A DNA stretch of 64,000 bases, taken from the NCBI GenBank assembly GCA_033439265.1, contig JAVTVX010000027.1:1565001-1629000 (forward strand), given 5' to 3'. Of this stretch, positions 1 through 12,250 are shown piece after piece (the stretch's first letter is position 1; the number at the start of each line of letters is the position of its first letter). The notes beneath the pieces were generated by a model. It did no database searches. It saw nothing but the letters and a program-made list of their open reading frames with translations, and was not told the DNA's origin. The translations under genes were made by a program, and so were the position numbers. Origin of the DNA: Dillenia suffruticosa (taxonomy: Eukaryota > Streptophyta > Magnoliopsida > Dilleniales > Dilleniaceae).

Positions 1-409
1 AGAGAAATGGTAGATAGAGGGCACAAATAATTAATTTATTAAAGTAAATTTTAAGTGACAGTATATACTAGTAAATATATTTTTAATTAATTTAAATAAA
101 TATTCAATTAAAAATTCATTAAGGTAATTTAATTAAGAATTTAGTCATAAATGTTGCCAATGTAAAAATTCAACATATATATTATTGATTCATTTAAAAA
201 TATCCACGTGACGCGGGGGGTTGAAAACCCGAATTTGGTACGTGTGATCCTCGTTTTTGAAGGGAAAAACCTAGAATTGTTTTTTTTCTTTGTCGTTAAC
301 TTTCACGATTTCTGAACCAAATGAACAGCACAATGAACTGCCAAAAGAATGGCATTGGCAGCATTCTTAAAACCCTCTCTTTCCAAATCGGCAGCACTCA
401 AATTAGAAA

Positions 410-2956
410 ATGTCTGCCTTTTCCATCACTCACCAACCCAAGATCAACTTGTTCATTTGCGGACCAAATTACGTCAAACCCATCAGTTCAACCTCAAAAT
501 TAGTTGTCTTAGGTGGGTTTAATTTAAATTCGAAGAAATTGGTTTCAGAGAAAAGGGGGGTCAGGAATAATTGGAAGAAAATGACTGAATTGGTTCGAGT
601 TTCAGCTTCTAGAAGTAGTAGTGGGAGTGGTAGCGGAGAGGAAAGTGTTGGGGTTCTTGAAGAAGAAGCGGTTCTTCTTGATGGGTCATCGTCTCAAATT
701 GGGTTGGGTTTTAGTTGTGCAAGATTTGAATCCACTCTTAATCGACTGGTGACTCCTCTCTCTCTCTCGGATGAACTTCTGTCTATGTTAATCTCAAAGA
801 TTCAGTCTTTTGTCTGATGATCGATGATTAATGAAATTGTTCGTCCTATTGTTGTCTGATTATTCAGAATTATTTTCTTTTCATATATGCTAGATTGATT
901 AAATTGCTCGTTAATTATTGCGTGCTCAACATGTTTGTTCTTTTGACATGACCGGAGCGTGAAAATTGCTATTGTAGTAATCCGATATTGAAATACTTGT
1001 ATTCTTGAACTTCATGACAGCTGATTGAACCTAGGTATTCTTAGGAGGGTAGAAGTTTTATGTACCGTGTTTGGGAATGCAATAGCATAGTAAAATCTTG
1101 AATGGAGAGATGCGATTTCTACGGCTAGGAGGTGCTTATAATGCTGGTTCCTTTGGTTGCAGAGCAAATGGATTGTAGCTGCACTTTTTGGTGCTGTAGT
1201 TCTTTGTAGGCATGATGCTGAAGCCTTATGGGCTGCTATGGGTTGTGTTGCGAATACTGGGCTCTCAATTATTCTAAAAAGGATGCTAAATCAAGAGCGC
1301 CCTTCTCCTACCAGAAGATCCGACCCTGGGATGCCATCTTCACATGCTCAATCCATCTTCTTTATCATCATGTTTAGCATTCTTTCAGGTACATTCTATT
1401 TTCTATACTCCCATTGCTTCAAGAACGTATTGAGGAAGAGCAGTCACATATTTAGTGTTCTTTTGTGCATTTTGCCATGTGAAGTTCTTGTTGTTTTCTT
1501 GGGGCTTGCGTGAAAATGTTTGAATAAAGTTGTAGCAGGCATTGTAGTGGAATAACTGATTAGGAGTGCTGGCAATACTACATATATCTTTAGTTCCTCT
1601 AAAAAGAGCTTGATAGAATGATGCAAGTTTGTTTCGACTTTGTACGGATACTTACTGTCTGCATCAAGAATTTGAGTTCCCTGGGATTCCCATTCGACAT
1701 ATTTTGACTTGGGCTGTCACTCAAGGTGCAGAAAAAGGTTTAGCCTCTAGCCTTCCATGGAGAAGGTTGCCGGTGCCCTCTTCTGTTACCTAAGATATCG
1801 GATTATTGTTGTTTTGATGGCTCATGTTGATTCATGCTTTTGCATTGCCATTAAATGTTTTGTCACTGCTATCTTGTGGTTTGGTTGCCTCTGTTTTTCC
1901 TTTATGAATTTTCTAATATGATTTCCTTCATCCATGGGAATACAAGGAAACACCGATACACTTGCTGTTATTGTCATTCTTTTGTTTTAGCTTGTGCAGT
2001 TGCTTTTCTACTCTAGGCATTCTAATTCTGTTTCACTGTATGCTTTTTGCAGTTGTGGAATGGTTAGGGGTCAATGACATCTCATTGATCATCAGTACAC
2101 TAACCCTCATATTTGGTTCATATCTTGTAAGTATCATGATAATAATGATCACTAAATATACTAATTGAGCGCAATAATGCATTTGCTCACATCCAGCTCA
2201 AAAGTTATAGTGGTGTATGCATCTTATATATTTGTGGAACATTTAGACTGAGTGTGTTGCACCCTAGCTCTCAAGTTTGAAACTCATGCAAGACTTACTG
2301 TTTTGGTTGAGTTGCTCTTTGGGATGAGCTGTGAGTTAGCTCTTAAAAGGTGTAGCTTGTCCCTTGTCTAGGAGCCAACAAATATAAGGTTACGTTCGGT
2401 ACACATGGAAACAATAAAGGGCGTAATTTGAAAATTACCACTATTATTGCAAAATTTTACATCATGCTCCATAATTTTGCGTCAAAGAAAATACACTCTA
2501 AAGGGGGTAAATAAGTTATCCAAGGTCAAGGTGGGGAAAGTTATTTCCCCCTTGATGCAAATATATGGAGCATATTAGCCTGAATTTTTCATGTAAAACA
2601 CAATTGTTTTCTTTAGCTAGTCTTTCTATCCGTTTCCACATTTTAGAAACATAACGTAAGAGTTTAAACTGAAAACCAAAAAAAAAAATTGATTTTACAC
2701 ATCTAATTTCTATGGTTTTTGGTTTTAGTCATGGCTAAGGGTTTCACAGCAACTGCATACAGTCAACCAAGTGCTTGTTGGTGCAGCCGTTGGATCCATT
2801 TTCTCCATCTTATGGTTTTGGTCATGGTTTGCATTTGTGTTGGAAGCTTTTATTTCCTATTTGTGGATTCGTGTTCTTGTCGTTCTGGGTGCTTTTGGAT
2901 TTTGCTTGGGCTTTGTGATTCATGTGATCCGGCATTGGTTGAAGGATGATAGGTGA
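410..2956 (+). CDS. LPPE: Lipid phosphate phosphatase epsilon, chloroplastic (LPPE-like)
   Basis: Four coding exons are supported: 410-748, 1163-1388, 2053-2126 and 2729-2956. All junctions are GT-AG, phases are consistent, and the product is 288 aa. It is a PAP2-superfamily phosphatase expected to dephosphorylate phosphatidate in plastid membranes. The three phosphatase motifs are visible: KRMLNQERP, then PSSHAQS in exon 2, then RVSQQLH opening exon 4. Hydrophobic stretches in exons 2-4 (for example around SIFSILWFWSWFAFVLEAF) look like membrane segments. The N-terminal ~85 residues are Ser-rich and poorly conserved, as expected for a transit peptide. The start at 410 is the first ATG in the exon 1 frame. 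The chain ends in the typical LKDDR tail. An out-of-frame ATG at 321 could be an upstream ORF. Identification rests on remembered similarity to Arabidopsis LPPE1/LPPE2. Confidence 0.9.
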
Positions 2957-4940
2957 ACTTTGTAGTGCATATTTGAAATTATGAGAGAGGATGCAATTCA
3001 TTTCTCAAATTGTTAGTCTATGTCTGTCGAAGTTATAGTGAGACTGATTGCATTTTAGAATAGATAAACCTCCATCAACATATTTGGACTCTGCAGCATG
3101 TTTTGTCAATAGATTCAAAGCATTGAAGGCATGGTAGGAAATGACCGAAGGCGTGCCATAGTCAAGGTTTTATGGACCCTGAAATAGGAAGAAAATATAT
3201 GCAGCAGAAAAGAAGATAAATGACTTCTGCAACAACTGTCTTAATGGCTCGATTTTTAACATCAGTTGCAGAAATGATGCATGAGCCTGTGGTGGTCTTG
3301 GATTGATGGCCTTTTTATTTATTTATTTATTTATTCTGAAACTTTGAAGAATTTTTAGGCTAGGAGCATTTCTAAAAACATTGTGTAGCAAAAAAAAAGG
3401 CTTGAATTGTAATTTTTGCTCGATGAGCTTTCCTAATGTCATTGCAGCCATTAGTAAATTGATTTCAGCATAATTGCCTCATGCTCGAGCAAAATGCAGC
3501 ATTTTACTAACCCTTGGGCTTGCAACAAGTCATAAAATCAAGAGAGATACTACAGTATACTTCCATGAATAAAATGTTGAGTGCTGATCAGAGAATTCAA
3601 GCAAATGCCCTGAAAAAAGAAAAGAAAAGAAAAGAAAAGAAAAAACATATTGGGTGAAAGAACCGTCCCATTTGTAGAACCCTACTGATAGAGTTTGAGT
3701 TCCCTCTCTCTTTTATGTATCTCATATTTAATTTATTTTACTTATAATATTTCTCAACCAAGACCAAAAAAAATTATATAAAATTTATGCTTCTTAAAAA
3801 AAAAATTTCTTGATAAATAAAGATAAAATGATTATTAAACTAGTAAATTTTAGCACCGGGCATCGTAATTCATAAAAAATACAGATGAGCATAAATTACA
3901 ACAGCAGACCTGTAACTCTCTTTGCAAACTTAAATTTTAGTGAAGAATCCCATCCTTCCACACACATAAAACACAAACAAATAAAACCCTAAAAGGGCAG
4001 AACCTCTTCCATTCTTAGACTCATCCTTGCTATCTTCAACAGGACGTAGCAACTCTTCATTGAGACATTGGCATGCACATACTCAGGTGAAATGTGCTGC
4101 TCGCTATGAGACTATTGCTTGGTGCTTTGAGCATATCTGCAGAATCATCTGAAAGACAAGCGGCAGATGGTTTATGCAAATGGACAGTATTTCTGGCTGG
4201 ATTGATGTATTCACATTTTCCTTTCTCCTATTCATGCCAAACAATAGTTATAGTTATTGAGAGAGAAATAAAGGCCAACACCCACGAGTTCAATAGCTCC
4301 AAGCGGAGTTCAATTGGTTGATGCGTAACTGGAAAATGAATGAGCTGTTTCATGCACCTAGCAAATTACATGGTTGGCCGAAGAAAATTTCTGGAAGTCC
4401 TCTCTTGCATCCATTGATTTACTACCAATATTGTTAGCAAGGGCTCCATTTGAAGTGAAAAGGATTGTCTCTCAACTCCTCCAGATCATATGGCAGATTC
4501 TGTTCTCTTCATTTGTCAAAGAAAGTTTGTTTGAGTGGGAGTCTCAACCTTCCATGAAGTCTCGGAAATGGAGATGCTTGAAGACTAATGACCAAGATGA
4601 TTGCTTGTTTTCTTCCAAAGTTCAAAGAGAGAGAGATCAAGATGTTAATGGAGGAATATATAGATTAATTGCTCTTGATTAGGTAGTGACCATCTTCAAA
4701 GGATCCAATTTTTGAACCATTCACTTCTCAGAACTTTACTGCCCTGCAACCTTATTTTGGTGTTGGTCTTGATTGAGGAGGACTCTGCCATGTCCAGAAC
4801 AACACCAGGCATGACATAATCAAGATCATCAGAACATAAAAAATCACTTCCCAAAATTTGTTGCCAATGCTTGAAATCGAGAGAAAAAACAACCTCCCAC
4901 ATGCCTGAAACCTCTGCTGAAGCTGGCACTCAACTAGGTT
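2957..4940. other. Intergenic: phosphatase 3' end and downstream of PPR gene
   Basis: I see no supported gene here. The left part should be the 3' UTR of the phosphatase, and the right part the 3' UTR of the minus-strand PPR gene. Short simple repeats occur: TTTA repeats near 3315-3340 and GAAAA repeats near 3613-3645. Open frames of 75-102 codons at 4094-4682 show no recognisable family. Confidence 0.5.
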
Positions 4941-7082
4941 TCAAGTTGTAACATCATATAGCAAAGAAACCATCTCCGAGGAATTATCGGCAATATCTGT
5001 CCTCGCAGTCAATGAATCCAGCATGAAATATATATCTTCTCCCTGTGGATGGGATCGATCACCAGCTACGAATGCAGACGGGTGATCCTTTACCTTAATC
5101 CAAGACCATCCAGGCTCCTTTATTATACCTTCTGATTTCATAAACTTTCTTATGTCTGCTGCCTCCTGCCATCTCCCTCTTGTGGCATAAATGTTAGCCA
5201 ACGTGATGCAGGTGCCAGCACAATTTGGATCCACTTCCAGAATCTTCGCTGCTGCACGCTTTCCACGCTCAACATCACCACGAGCTGAACAAGCTCTTAA
5301 AAGACTTGACCAAACAACATCATCGCAATCAAATGGCATGGTGTTGATCATGACCTCTGCATCGTGTAACCTTCCAACTCGGCATAGAAGATCAATCATG
5401 CAGCCATAGTGTTCTTTTGAAGGACTAATGTAGTAGTCCTTGCTCATGGAGTTGAAGTAGTGGAAACCAAGATCTACAAGCCCAGCATGGCTACACGCAC
5501 TGAGAACACCAATATAGGTCACATTGTCTGGTCTCAACCCAACCTTGGGGATCATCTCGAATAAGTTAATGGCTTCTTGGCTCAACCCATGTTCAGCATA
5601 GCCATTGATCATGGCTGTCCAAGTTACAATGTTGTCATCTCCAGCTGAACTGAATACATGTTCAGCTGCTTTTATGCTCCCACATTTGGAATACATGTTG
5701 ATTAAAGAACTTTGAATTATATCCATATTTTCTAAACCAAGGGAGAGAACATGACCATGAATTTGCCTCCCCTGCTCGAGAATAGCCAAATTTCCACACA
5801 CACTAAGCACACTAGCGAGTGCATATTCATTAGGTTTTGGTCCTTCCTTTCTCATTAATGAAAGAAGCTCAAATGCTTTGCCACCATCGCCTCCTTGAGA
5901 GTAACCAGCAATTATGGTACTCCAAGAAATAATGTCCCTTATAACCATTGCATCAAAAACTGCAGCAGCAGAATCTAACTGCCCACATTTTGAATACATG
6001 GTCATTATAGAATTTGCAACGGACAAAGATTCCATAAGTCCTACTTGTAAAACAGAGGCATGTAGTTGTTCACCAAATTGAATCCTTGCAAGACCTGCGC
6101 AACCAGAAATAACAGCTGCAAAAGTGTATTCATTTGGACTAACATCTGATTCTAACATACGAAGGAAAGCTTGGACTGCAAGCTCCTCTTGACCCATCTG
6201 GGCAAATGTTGTGATAATCGTTGTCCATGAAACAACATCCTGGATGGTCATTCGATCAAACAAGCGCATGCCATAGTCTAATTTTCCACACTTGTTGTAC
6301 ATAGTGGCAAGAGTGTTAGCCACATAAGAGTTCGAATTAAAGCCTCTTTTCAGTGTTTGGGTATGAATCTCCTTGCCATATTTCATAGCACCCAAATCAG
6401 CACAAGCCTTCAATGCAATAGCAAACGTGTACGAATCACAATTAACCGTAGACCTCCACATTTGCGAGAAATGAGCCAACGCCTCCTTGTTGTAACCTGC
6501 ACGAACAAGACCTGTAATAATGGCAGTCCAAGAAACCACATTTCTAATGAACATTTCATCAAAGACTTTACAACCCAGCATTAGTTTTCCAGTTTTCATG
6601 TACATGTCCAGCAAGGCACTCCCTACAAAGACAGAGTTCACTAAACCCGATTTCACCGCATAGCCATGAAGCAATTCCCCGTTTTTTGCTTCCATGCTCA
6701 GCCCACAGGCCTTAAAAGCAAGACTGAGACTGAAAGGGTCAATTCTGACAGAGGGGTCAAGCCACATATCAGAAAACAACAATAACGCTTCAGACGAATC
6801 CATGGCAGTGATATAACCAGATATCATGGTAGTCCACGAAACCTCATCTTTCTGAGGCATTTTATCAAACAACTGACGAGCATCGCTCAAACAACCACCC
6901 TTGATATAATTTTTGAGCTGAGAATTACATTGGAAGATCTCTACTTGGGTTGGAGAATAATGGGTATTGAAAGTTATCTGATTTTCAGTCCTCTTGGAAG
7001 CCCAAAGTTCACTAGGTTCAGTGCATGCTATGGTTGCAGCTGCAAATAATCTTCTCGCTTGGGGCCTAATTGCAAGACTCAT
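4941..7082 (-). CDS. PLS-class (E+) pentatricopeptide repeat protein, At3g47840-like
   Basis: A single uninterrupted 713-codon frame, as is usual for plant PPR genes. After a ~55-residue N-terminal targeting-like region come alternating P, L and S repeats, starting near SDARQLFDKMPQKDEVSWTT. Repeated signatures VSWTAIITG, VVSWTTIITTF, IISWSTIIAGY and VTWTAMINGY are visible at ~100-residue spacing. The C-terminus carries an E motif (GCMIDLLCRVGRLHDAE) and an E+ motif ending in KEPGWSWIKVKDH. No DYW deaminase domain follows. Such proteins bind organellar RNA and often specify C-to-U editing with deaminase partners; that role is inferred from the class. The frame shows no lesions. It resembles At3g47840 as I remember it; organelle and RNA target cannot be read from the sequence. 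Confidence 0.93.
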   Translation of the reverse strand: MSLAIRPQARRLFAAATIACTEPSELWASKRTENQITFNTHYSPTQVEIFQCNSQLKNYIKGGCLSDARQLFDKMPQKDEVSWTTMISGYITAMDSSEALLLFSDMWLDPSVRIDPFSLSLAFKACGLSMEAKNGELLHGYAVKSGLVNSVFVGSALLDMYMKTGKLMLGCKVFDEMFIRNVVSWTAIITGLVRAGYNKEALAHFSQMWRSTVNCDSYTFAIALKACADLGAMKYGKEIHTQTLKRGFNSNSYVANTLATMYNKCGKLDYGMRLFDRMTIQDVVSWTTIITTFAQMGQEELAVQAFLRMLESDVSPNEYTFAAVISGCAGLARIQFGEQLHASVLQVGLMESLSVANSIMTMYSKCGQLDSAAAVFDAMVIRDIISWSTIIAGYSQGGDGGKAFELLSLMRKEGPKPNEYALASVLSVCGNLAILEQGRQIHGHVLSLGLENMDIIQSSLINMYSKCGSIKAAEHVFSSAGDDNIVTWTAMINGYAEHGLSQEAINLFEMIPKVGLRPDNVTYIGVLSACSHAGLVDLGFHYFNSMSKDYYISPSKEHYGCMIDLLCRVGRLHDAEVMINTMPFDCDDVVWSSLLRACSARGDVERGKRAAAKILEVDPNCAGTCITLANIYATRGRWQEAADIRKFMKSEGIIKEPGWSWIKVKDHPSAFVAGDRSHPQGEDIYFMLDSLTARTDIADNSSEMVSLLYDVTT

Positions 7083-8237
7083 GCTTCTTAGGAAAAAAGG
7101 GTAATTTACAAATGAGACCCCATTCTAGAATCAAAAGTTATTCCAGCAACGCAGAAACAAGGATGATTTTCAAATTTTGAGGAAGTCGGAGCCATTCATA
7201 ACAAAACATCGTACTGCCCTAATTTGGTAGGGCATGAGAAGGGATATAAAATAAAATTCTTCAAGATGGCACCACGAAACGTAGTGGCTTCCCAGCGGAA
7301 GCGTGCCCACAGAACCCAAGATTGAAACTTAGCTGTGACACACTTCCTCGCCCAAACCGTTTTGGTTCGGGCACTTTTGGCAGATTTGAGAGAAAATTGC
7401 ATTCTTTCAAGTTACAATTGTTTTAACTCCTAATATAATGAGATTTTATTAAAATTTTATTTGATACACCAATTATTAAATATTTTATTTGAAATATGAT
7501 TTATTTATATTATTCGTAAAGTTTTTATATTTAATAATGAATTTGTTTAGATTATGAAATCATAAAATTAATCCTTAAAAGTACTACAATTAAATTTTGT
7601 CCAATATTTATCTAACTAATCAATAGTGAAATGATTTAAAAGAGAAATCATACATTAACATGACTCAAAAAGTTTCCATGTTTAGCAATGGAGTTGTTTT
7701 AATTTTTTTGGTTGTGAATTCATTAACTCCAAAACTTAATTTAACCGAACAAATTTTGCATAGAAAATATTAAAATTATATTTTGTTCAGAATTATCTAT
7801 GAGATCGGATAAAAAAAAATGACTAGAGATATAAGAAGTTGAAGAACAAATAACTGTGATAAAATCCATAGTCCAAACTTTAATTCCCAGAATACCCTGT
7901 TTGGGAAAACACCCCTATCACTAGGATTAGTCCATACCCGCTAGAACCAACTAAAAAAATCCAGAGGTCATATCTTTGTCTATGGTGAGTATGTAGACAA
8001 TGGCCACAAACGACCTCAAGCAACAAAAAGGGCTTTCCATGTTACTGGTAAATGTAATATGGGACATAGAATTGATGACTCTATAACATGTTTATAATCA
8101 GAAGACTGACAACAATTTAGGTATAGATCGGGAAAAACTCGTGGCACCCATATAACTCCTACTTTACCACCCTCCTGGATGAAGAAACACCAAACAACCA
8201 CTATCAAATTAGCCAAGTACTCTCAAATTCTCAAACA
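7083..8237. other. Intergenic between PPR gene and mannanase pseudogene
   Basis: AT-rich, especially 7410-7860. It contains the 5' flank of the minus-strand PPR gene and the 3' flank of the mannanase locus. I see no supported coding region, RNA gene or complete mobile element. Confidence 0.5.
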
Positions 8238-8330
8238 TTAAGCCTTGTTTCCAATGTTTTTGCCTCTATTCCCAGCCAACCATCGAGTCCTTGGCCTACG
8301 CTCTCTTCTCTGAGGTAAAGCTTGTAAGAT

Positions 8331-8380
8331 TGTTGAGCAATTATGCTTGCAGTTGTGTTGAGCAATTATGCTTGCAGTTG
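8331..8380. repeat. 25-bp perfect tandem duplication in last mannanase exon
   Basis: The unit beginning TGTTGAGCAATTATGCTTGC is present twice, at 8331-8355 and 8356-8380, without mismatch. Its length is not a multiple of three, so it shifts the frame of the C-terminal coding remnant. Confidence 0.9.
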
Positions 8381-9110
8381 AAGGGTTCTCGCTCAAGACA
8401 ATGACATAGCCATCACGGATAGAGTCCATACCTTCAGTCAAAAGTTGCCAAAACAGGGCTTCTGCAGCCACACCTCCTGTTCTAGCCGATGAATATATGT
8501 TGTCATAGACAGTATTGAATAACACATCTCTCTGATACGTACTGATGCCTGTGTTAGATTTGCCAAATTCTGCAACAAGAAGTGGCTTTTGAAGAACGTT
8601 TTGGGCATCCTGGATGCATGCACTAAGCTTATTGTTCATGAATGAGAGTTGAGACTGATCATCTAAGGATGACAACCTGGTCATTCAACAACATTGTACA
8701 TAAGTATCAAAATAGGAAAGCATTAGTTAAAATCACATGTAAAAGACAAGCATTGTGTTATGTTACCATTTGATCTGGATATGAGTGACTGTAGCAAAAT
8801 CAATGCCAGGAATTCAGTTGTTGGCTATGAATTCTGTTCCTATATTAAAGCCAGGATTCAGACTCATCCTTTGAGGTGATGAACCTCCATAAAATCCTTC
8901 TAAGCTGGCTTCTAGCAAGTGATTTCTGTAAATTAACATAAGAGGCCATCTCTGCTATCCAACCCTATTGCACAAGCATTATTGGACACAAATCAGCTCA
9001 ATATTCCATTGAAACCGACAAAAGATATGTTATTCATCATGCTGAAGCGATGGGCAAAATAGCTAAATTATTGCATACAATATATACAATGAAAGATTTG
9101 ACTAATTTGT

Positions 9111-9259
9111 CCACTCACGACTTGGGCACAGCATAGATTACGTTGGGAGACCCCCATCCTCCAAAGGGAGACCTCCAGATGGGTCAAGACGAATTAGTCG
9201 GGGCGAAGTCCCGGATACCGGTCAGTCAAGGATGTGTTCCGTGTAGATCAAACAAAAAA
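9111..9259 (+). mobile_element. SINE copy with A-rich tail
   Basis: About 150 bp containing GAATTAGTCGGGGCGAAG followed by CCCGGATACCGG, a 3' region I associate with plant tRNA-derived SINEs. It ends in an A-rich tail (caaacaaaaaaa). It is flanked by an imperfect direct repeat of the AATGAAAGATTTGACTAATT type, at about 9088-9110 and 9260-9281, read as a target-site duplication. It lies in intron 4 of the mannanase pseudogene. Confidence 0.6.
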
Positions 9260-9383
9260 AATGAAAGAATTTGACCAATTAGAGTGCACCGTGTGTCCAA
9301 CCACAATGAAAGCATTTTCATTAACATTGTACTGAGGGAAAGAGTGAAAGTTAGACCCATTGAGGCTTGTAGGCCTGAAGATA

Positions 9384-9579
9384 TATATATATATATATAT
9401 TTTTTTGTTATTGGCCAATCGGTATTTGAGTTTCATCCGACTAATTCGAATCTAGTACTGTGGGGCCCATTAAGGGGTTGGCTCTCCTAAATCCTTTTTC
9501 TCCTTTCTCAGGGCTCAAACTCGAGACCTCTGGTTAAGAGAGTAGAGTGTCCTATCACTCAACCTAAAAAGTTTGGTAT
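9384..9579 (-). mobile_element. tRNA-derived SINE, minus orientation
   Basis: Read on the minus strand, the element begins with a tRNA-like head: an A-box-like GGTTGAGTGATAGG, then AACCAGAGGTCTCGAG and a B-box-like AGTTTGAGCCC. It ends with AATTAGTCGG, an ACTCAAATACCG segment and a terminal A/TA-rich tail. A perfect 13-bp direct repeat GGCCTGAAGATAT flanks it (about 9371-9383 and 9580-9592). It lies in intron 4 of the mannanase pseudogene. Confidence 0.75.
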
Positions 9580-10887
9580 GGCCTGAAGATATGAGAAAGA
9601 AGATGGGCATAACTATGGGCTCAAAATTCATAAATGCCTGTGTGGAAAGACTTCATAATGGCCATCAAACAAGCTCTATTACACAGTTGAGGACATTTTG
9701 AAGGCATAGTCTTAAATTTTGTGAGACTAACTTACAATTCAAAGCCTCAAACTTGTAGTAAAAGGTTTTATTAATTATTTTATACTTTTTCTCCTCACGT
9801 GTTAAGTAATGCATTCAATCACATTAAATTTTTAAATAACTATTTTAAATTTTATAAATTACCATCAAATCCAATCTAAAAACTTAATCTTGTGTTGTAG
9901 TGTTATTAATGATTTTAAATTTAAGGTGGAGAAGATTGTTTGACCTGAATAGTCCTCCCAGAAGGATCTGATATGCATCTTGGCTCATTCATGAGCTCCC
10001 AAGCCATTATGGTTGGGTCATCCTTGTAGTGGATTCCAGTAAATTCATTATACCTGGTAAGAACAGTCTTCATACAAAAAAACAAACAAATAACAACTGA
10101 TACCATACTATAATACCCTGTCTAGAGAAGGAGGGAAAAAAAAAAGGCATGAAAATCAAGTTAAAGAAATAAAACATAATTTACCTTTATATGATTGTTG
10201 TAGTAACCTTTAACAACAGGGTTTCTGAAGAAATCATCGTCAGAGAACAAATACTGCCCTTGACTCCTAGCCCAGTCCACATACTGCTTTTTCCCACCAA
10301 AGCTTTCATAGTTGTTCACCAAGCTTAGTATAAGCTTATTCCATAGTTTCTTGCCTTAGAAATAAAAAAATCCAACCCCTTTTTCATAAATTTGAAAAGA
10401 CAAAAAGAAAAACATTAGATACAACGCTACAAGCAACAATGCAAGAGAACATGAAAGACCACTTAAGCTCCTGAAGCATTTCATGGAAAAATTGTCATGA
10501 CAAAAAGCATTTTTCCATAAAAGATTGAAGATTGAAAATTGAGAGAGAGAAAGGGACCTGAGAAGTTTGCTCATTGTAGTTGCCAGGAGAGCATTGCAAA
10601 GATCTATAACCTGCATCACTGAAAGCCCAAGTTCTAGCTACATTAAGACCATGGCTTGAAGCTTCTTGAAAAACAGATGAGACCTTGCTTTTCTGAGATG
10701 GGTCTGAAGCAAAATACATTAACCAATAAGCATAGAAACCATTTGCATAGTAAGGCATACCATTCATCACGAAATGCACTCCTCTTGTTCTTATGAACCC
10801 ATCTCCTCCTTCAACTTTTGGTTGTACCCAAAGCACTAGAAGGAGAAATGCAAATGCCAAATACTTCGTCTCTCTCTCTCTCCCCAC

Positions 10888-12250
10888 TTCTCTATAGAAG
10901 TTTAGGACTGAGAAGGGGGAAGGAGGAGGACATTGATGGTTTTTACCGTTTTGTCCTTTATACTGGAAAGTGAAGTTGGTGTAAGCACTGTCACGGGTAA
11001 GAAAGTGACAAAAAGTGGTTCAATTTTTTGTAAAATTGCAAATCCCAGGCAAAAACTATTTCACCTTCCTGCAAATCTCACAATGAATTTGGACATTTGG
11101 CTCATACCCATTGTTTTAAACCAACCTAAGTAAGCTTCCTGTTTCATTACTCTTGGTTTAGTATCATTAAAAATGAAAAATGTGATGAAAATTCTTGGTT
11201 TCATATCATTGAACAACCCAATTTCTTTAATATCACTAAATGGGAAGGTCTAAATTTCGTTTTACTTTTTGATCCGTCTTTGATTTCTTAAGCAAACCAG
11301 GAATATTTTAATTAAGGGCAAATTTTATAAATTTAAGTTAAAGGAGCAAACATTCATTTTAAGTAAAAATTTTAATATAATTCTTAGAAAGTTAAATAAT
11401 ATTTGGGTAAGGAGAGTGGTTTTTATTAAAATATAAAGGAATTAATAACACATTCTTCCATTATTTTAAGTTTTTTATAAAGAATAATAGTTATACAAAT
11501 ATAAGAGTTCTCCTCCCTTACTCTAATTAATCTACTTCAGCATTTAGATCCAACTAATTTGATCCTCTGAATTGCCTTGGAATAAATATTTAGAGAGAGT
11601 GAAATTTATATTCCTGGACCTACTTGAGAACAGACTAGAAATTGAAAAGGCTCAATCATAATGTCCACACAGAGATGGATATAAGGCCAATGGCTTCCCC
11701 TAAAAAAACCAAGAACATTTATGATCTCATTCAGAAACAAGCACCTAACAAAGAAGTGACCCTTCAACAATAGCCACAGGGACTTAAAACAGGACAGGAA
11801 CCAAACCATAGTTTACTGGGATTTTTACATGAGGCTGTAGTTCTAATCAGCTACTTGTAAGGAACCGGTAAGGAGGAGGAATGGTGGTAACTAAACTAAT
11901 TGTGGGTTTAGATATCTAGATGCTTTGTGTGTTGATAGGATCTCAACAAAACACGCTGCTTACTTTATGCACCGATGGTTCTTGTCCAAAAAGAAGCTGA
12001 TCAATAGATTCTTCAAAACACAAAACTTTGAATCGTATATGACATCGGATAATAATATGTTCAAGTTTTAAAGCTACAAGCAAAAGACAGTTGATGATCA
12101 TTGCTATACTACTCAACTGAACATGTAACTTGAATTCTGCACCAGCACTGAGGGTCTACTTCAATAAAAGGAAGCTAATCAATTATTGCTCAAACCCAAA
12201 ACACTATACTTATAAAAGACATGAAACACGGGAAATAACAAAACGCAAAC
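10888..12250. other. Intergenic between mannanase and Era-like pseudogenes
   Basis: No supported gene. The remaining exons expected for the Era-like GTPase downstream of 12251 on the minus strand were looked for and not found. AT content is high between 11280 and 11600. Confidence 0.5.

Larger units (their letters stand above)
8238..10887 (-). pseudogene. Mannan endo-1,4-beta-mannosidase (GH5, MAN7-like), degenerate
   Basis: Remnants of five exons are recognisable: 10558-10887, 10185-10378, 9945-10067, 8767-8964 and about 8238-8676. They encode a GH5 beta-mannanase: signal-peptide-like N-terminus, [13 protein letters not shown], then WELMNEPRC with the acid/base Glu, and LLVAEFGKS with the nucleophile Glu. 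Lesions: the first exon frame opens at a GTG with no in-frame ATG in reach; one base is missing near 10333 (GGA ATA AG CTT where AAG is expected); about four codons plus a frame change are lost near 8930; an in-frame TGA lies at 8814-8816; compensating indels sit near 8770-8790; and a 25-bp direct duplication at 8331-8380 shifts the C-terminus. Two SINEs sit in intron 4. The flanking genes suggest an At5g66460 (MAN7) counterpart. Some lesions could be sequence error, but not all. Confidence 0.85.

Noticed and set aside
4696..4929. 77-codon minus-strand frame just downstream of the PPR stop, considered as a C-terminal extension
   Set aside because: It is not in the PPR frame and the PPR protein already ends with a complete E+ motif.
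11606..11809. Searched as a further exon of the Era-like GTPase
   Set aside because: The translated sequence has none of the expected DTPG, NKxD or KH-domain segments.
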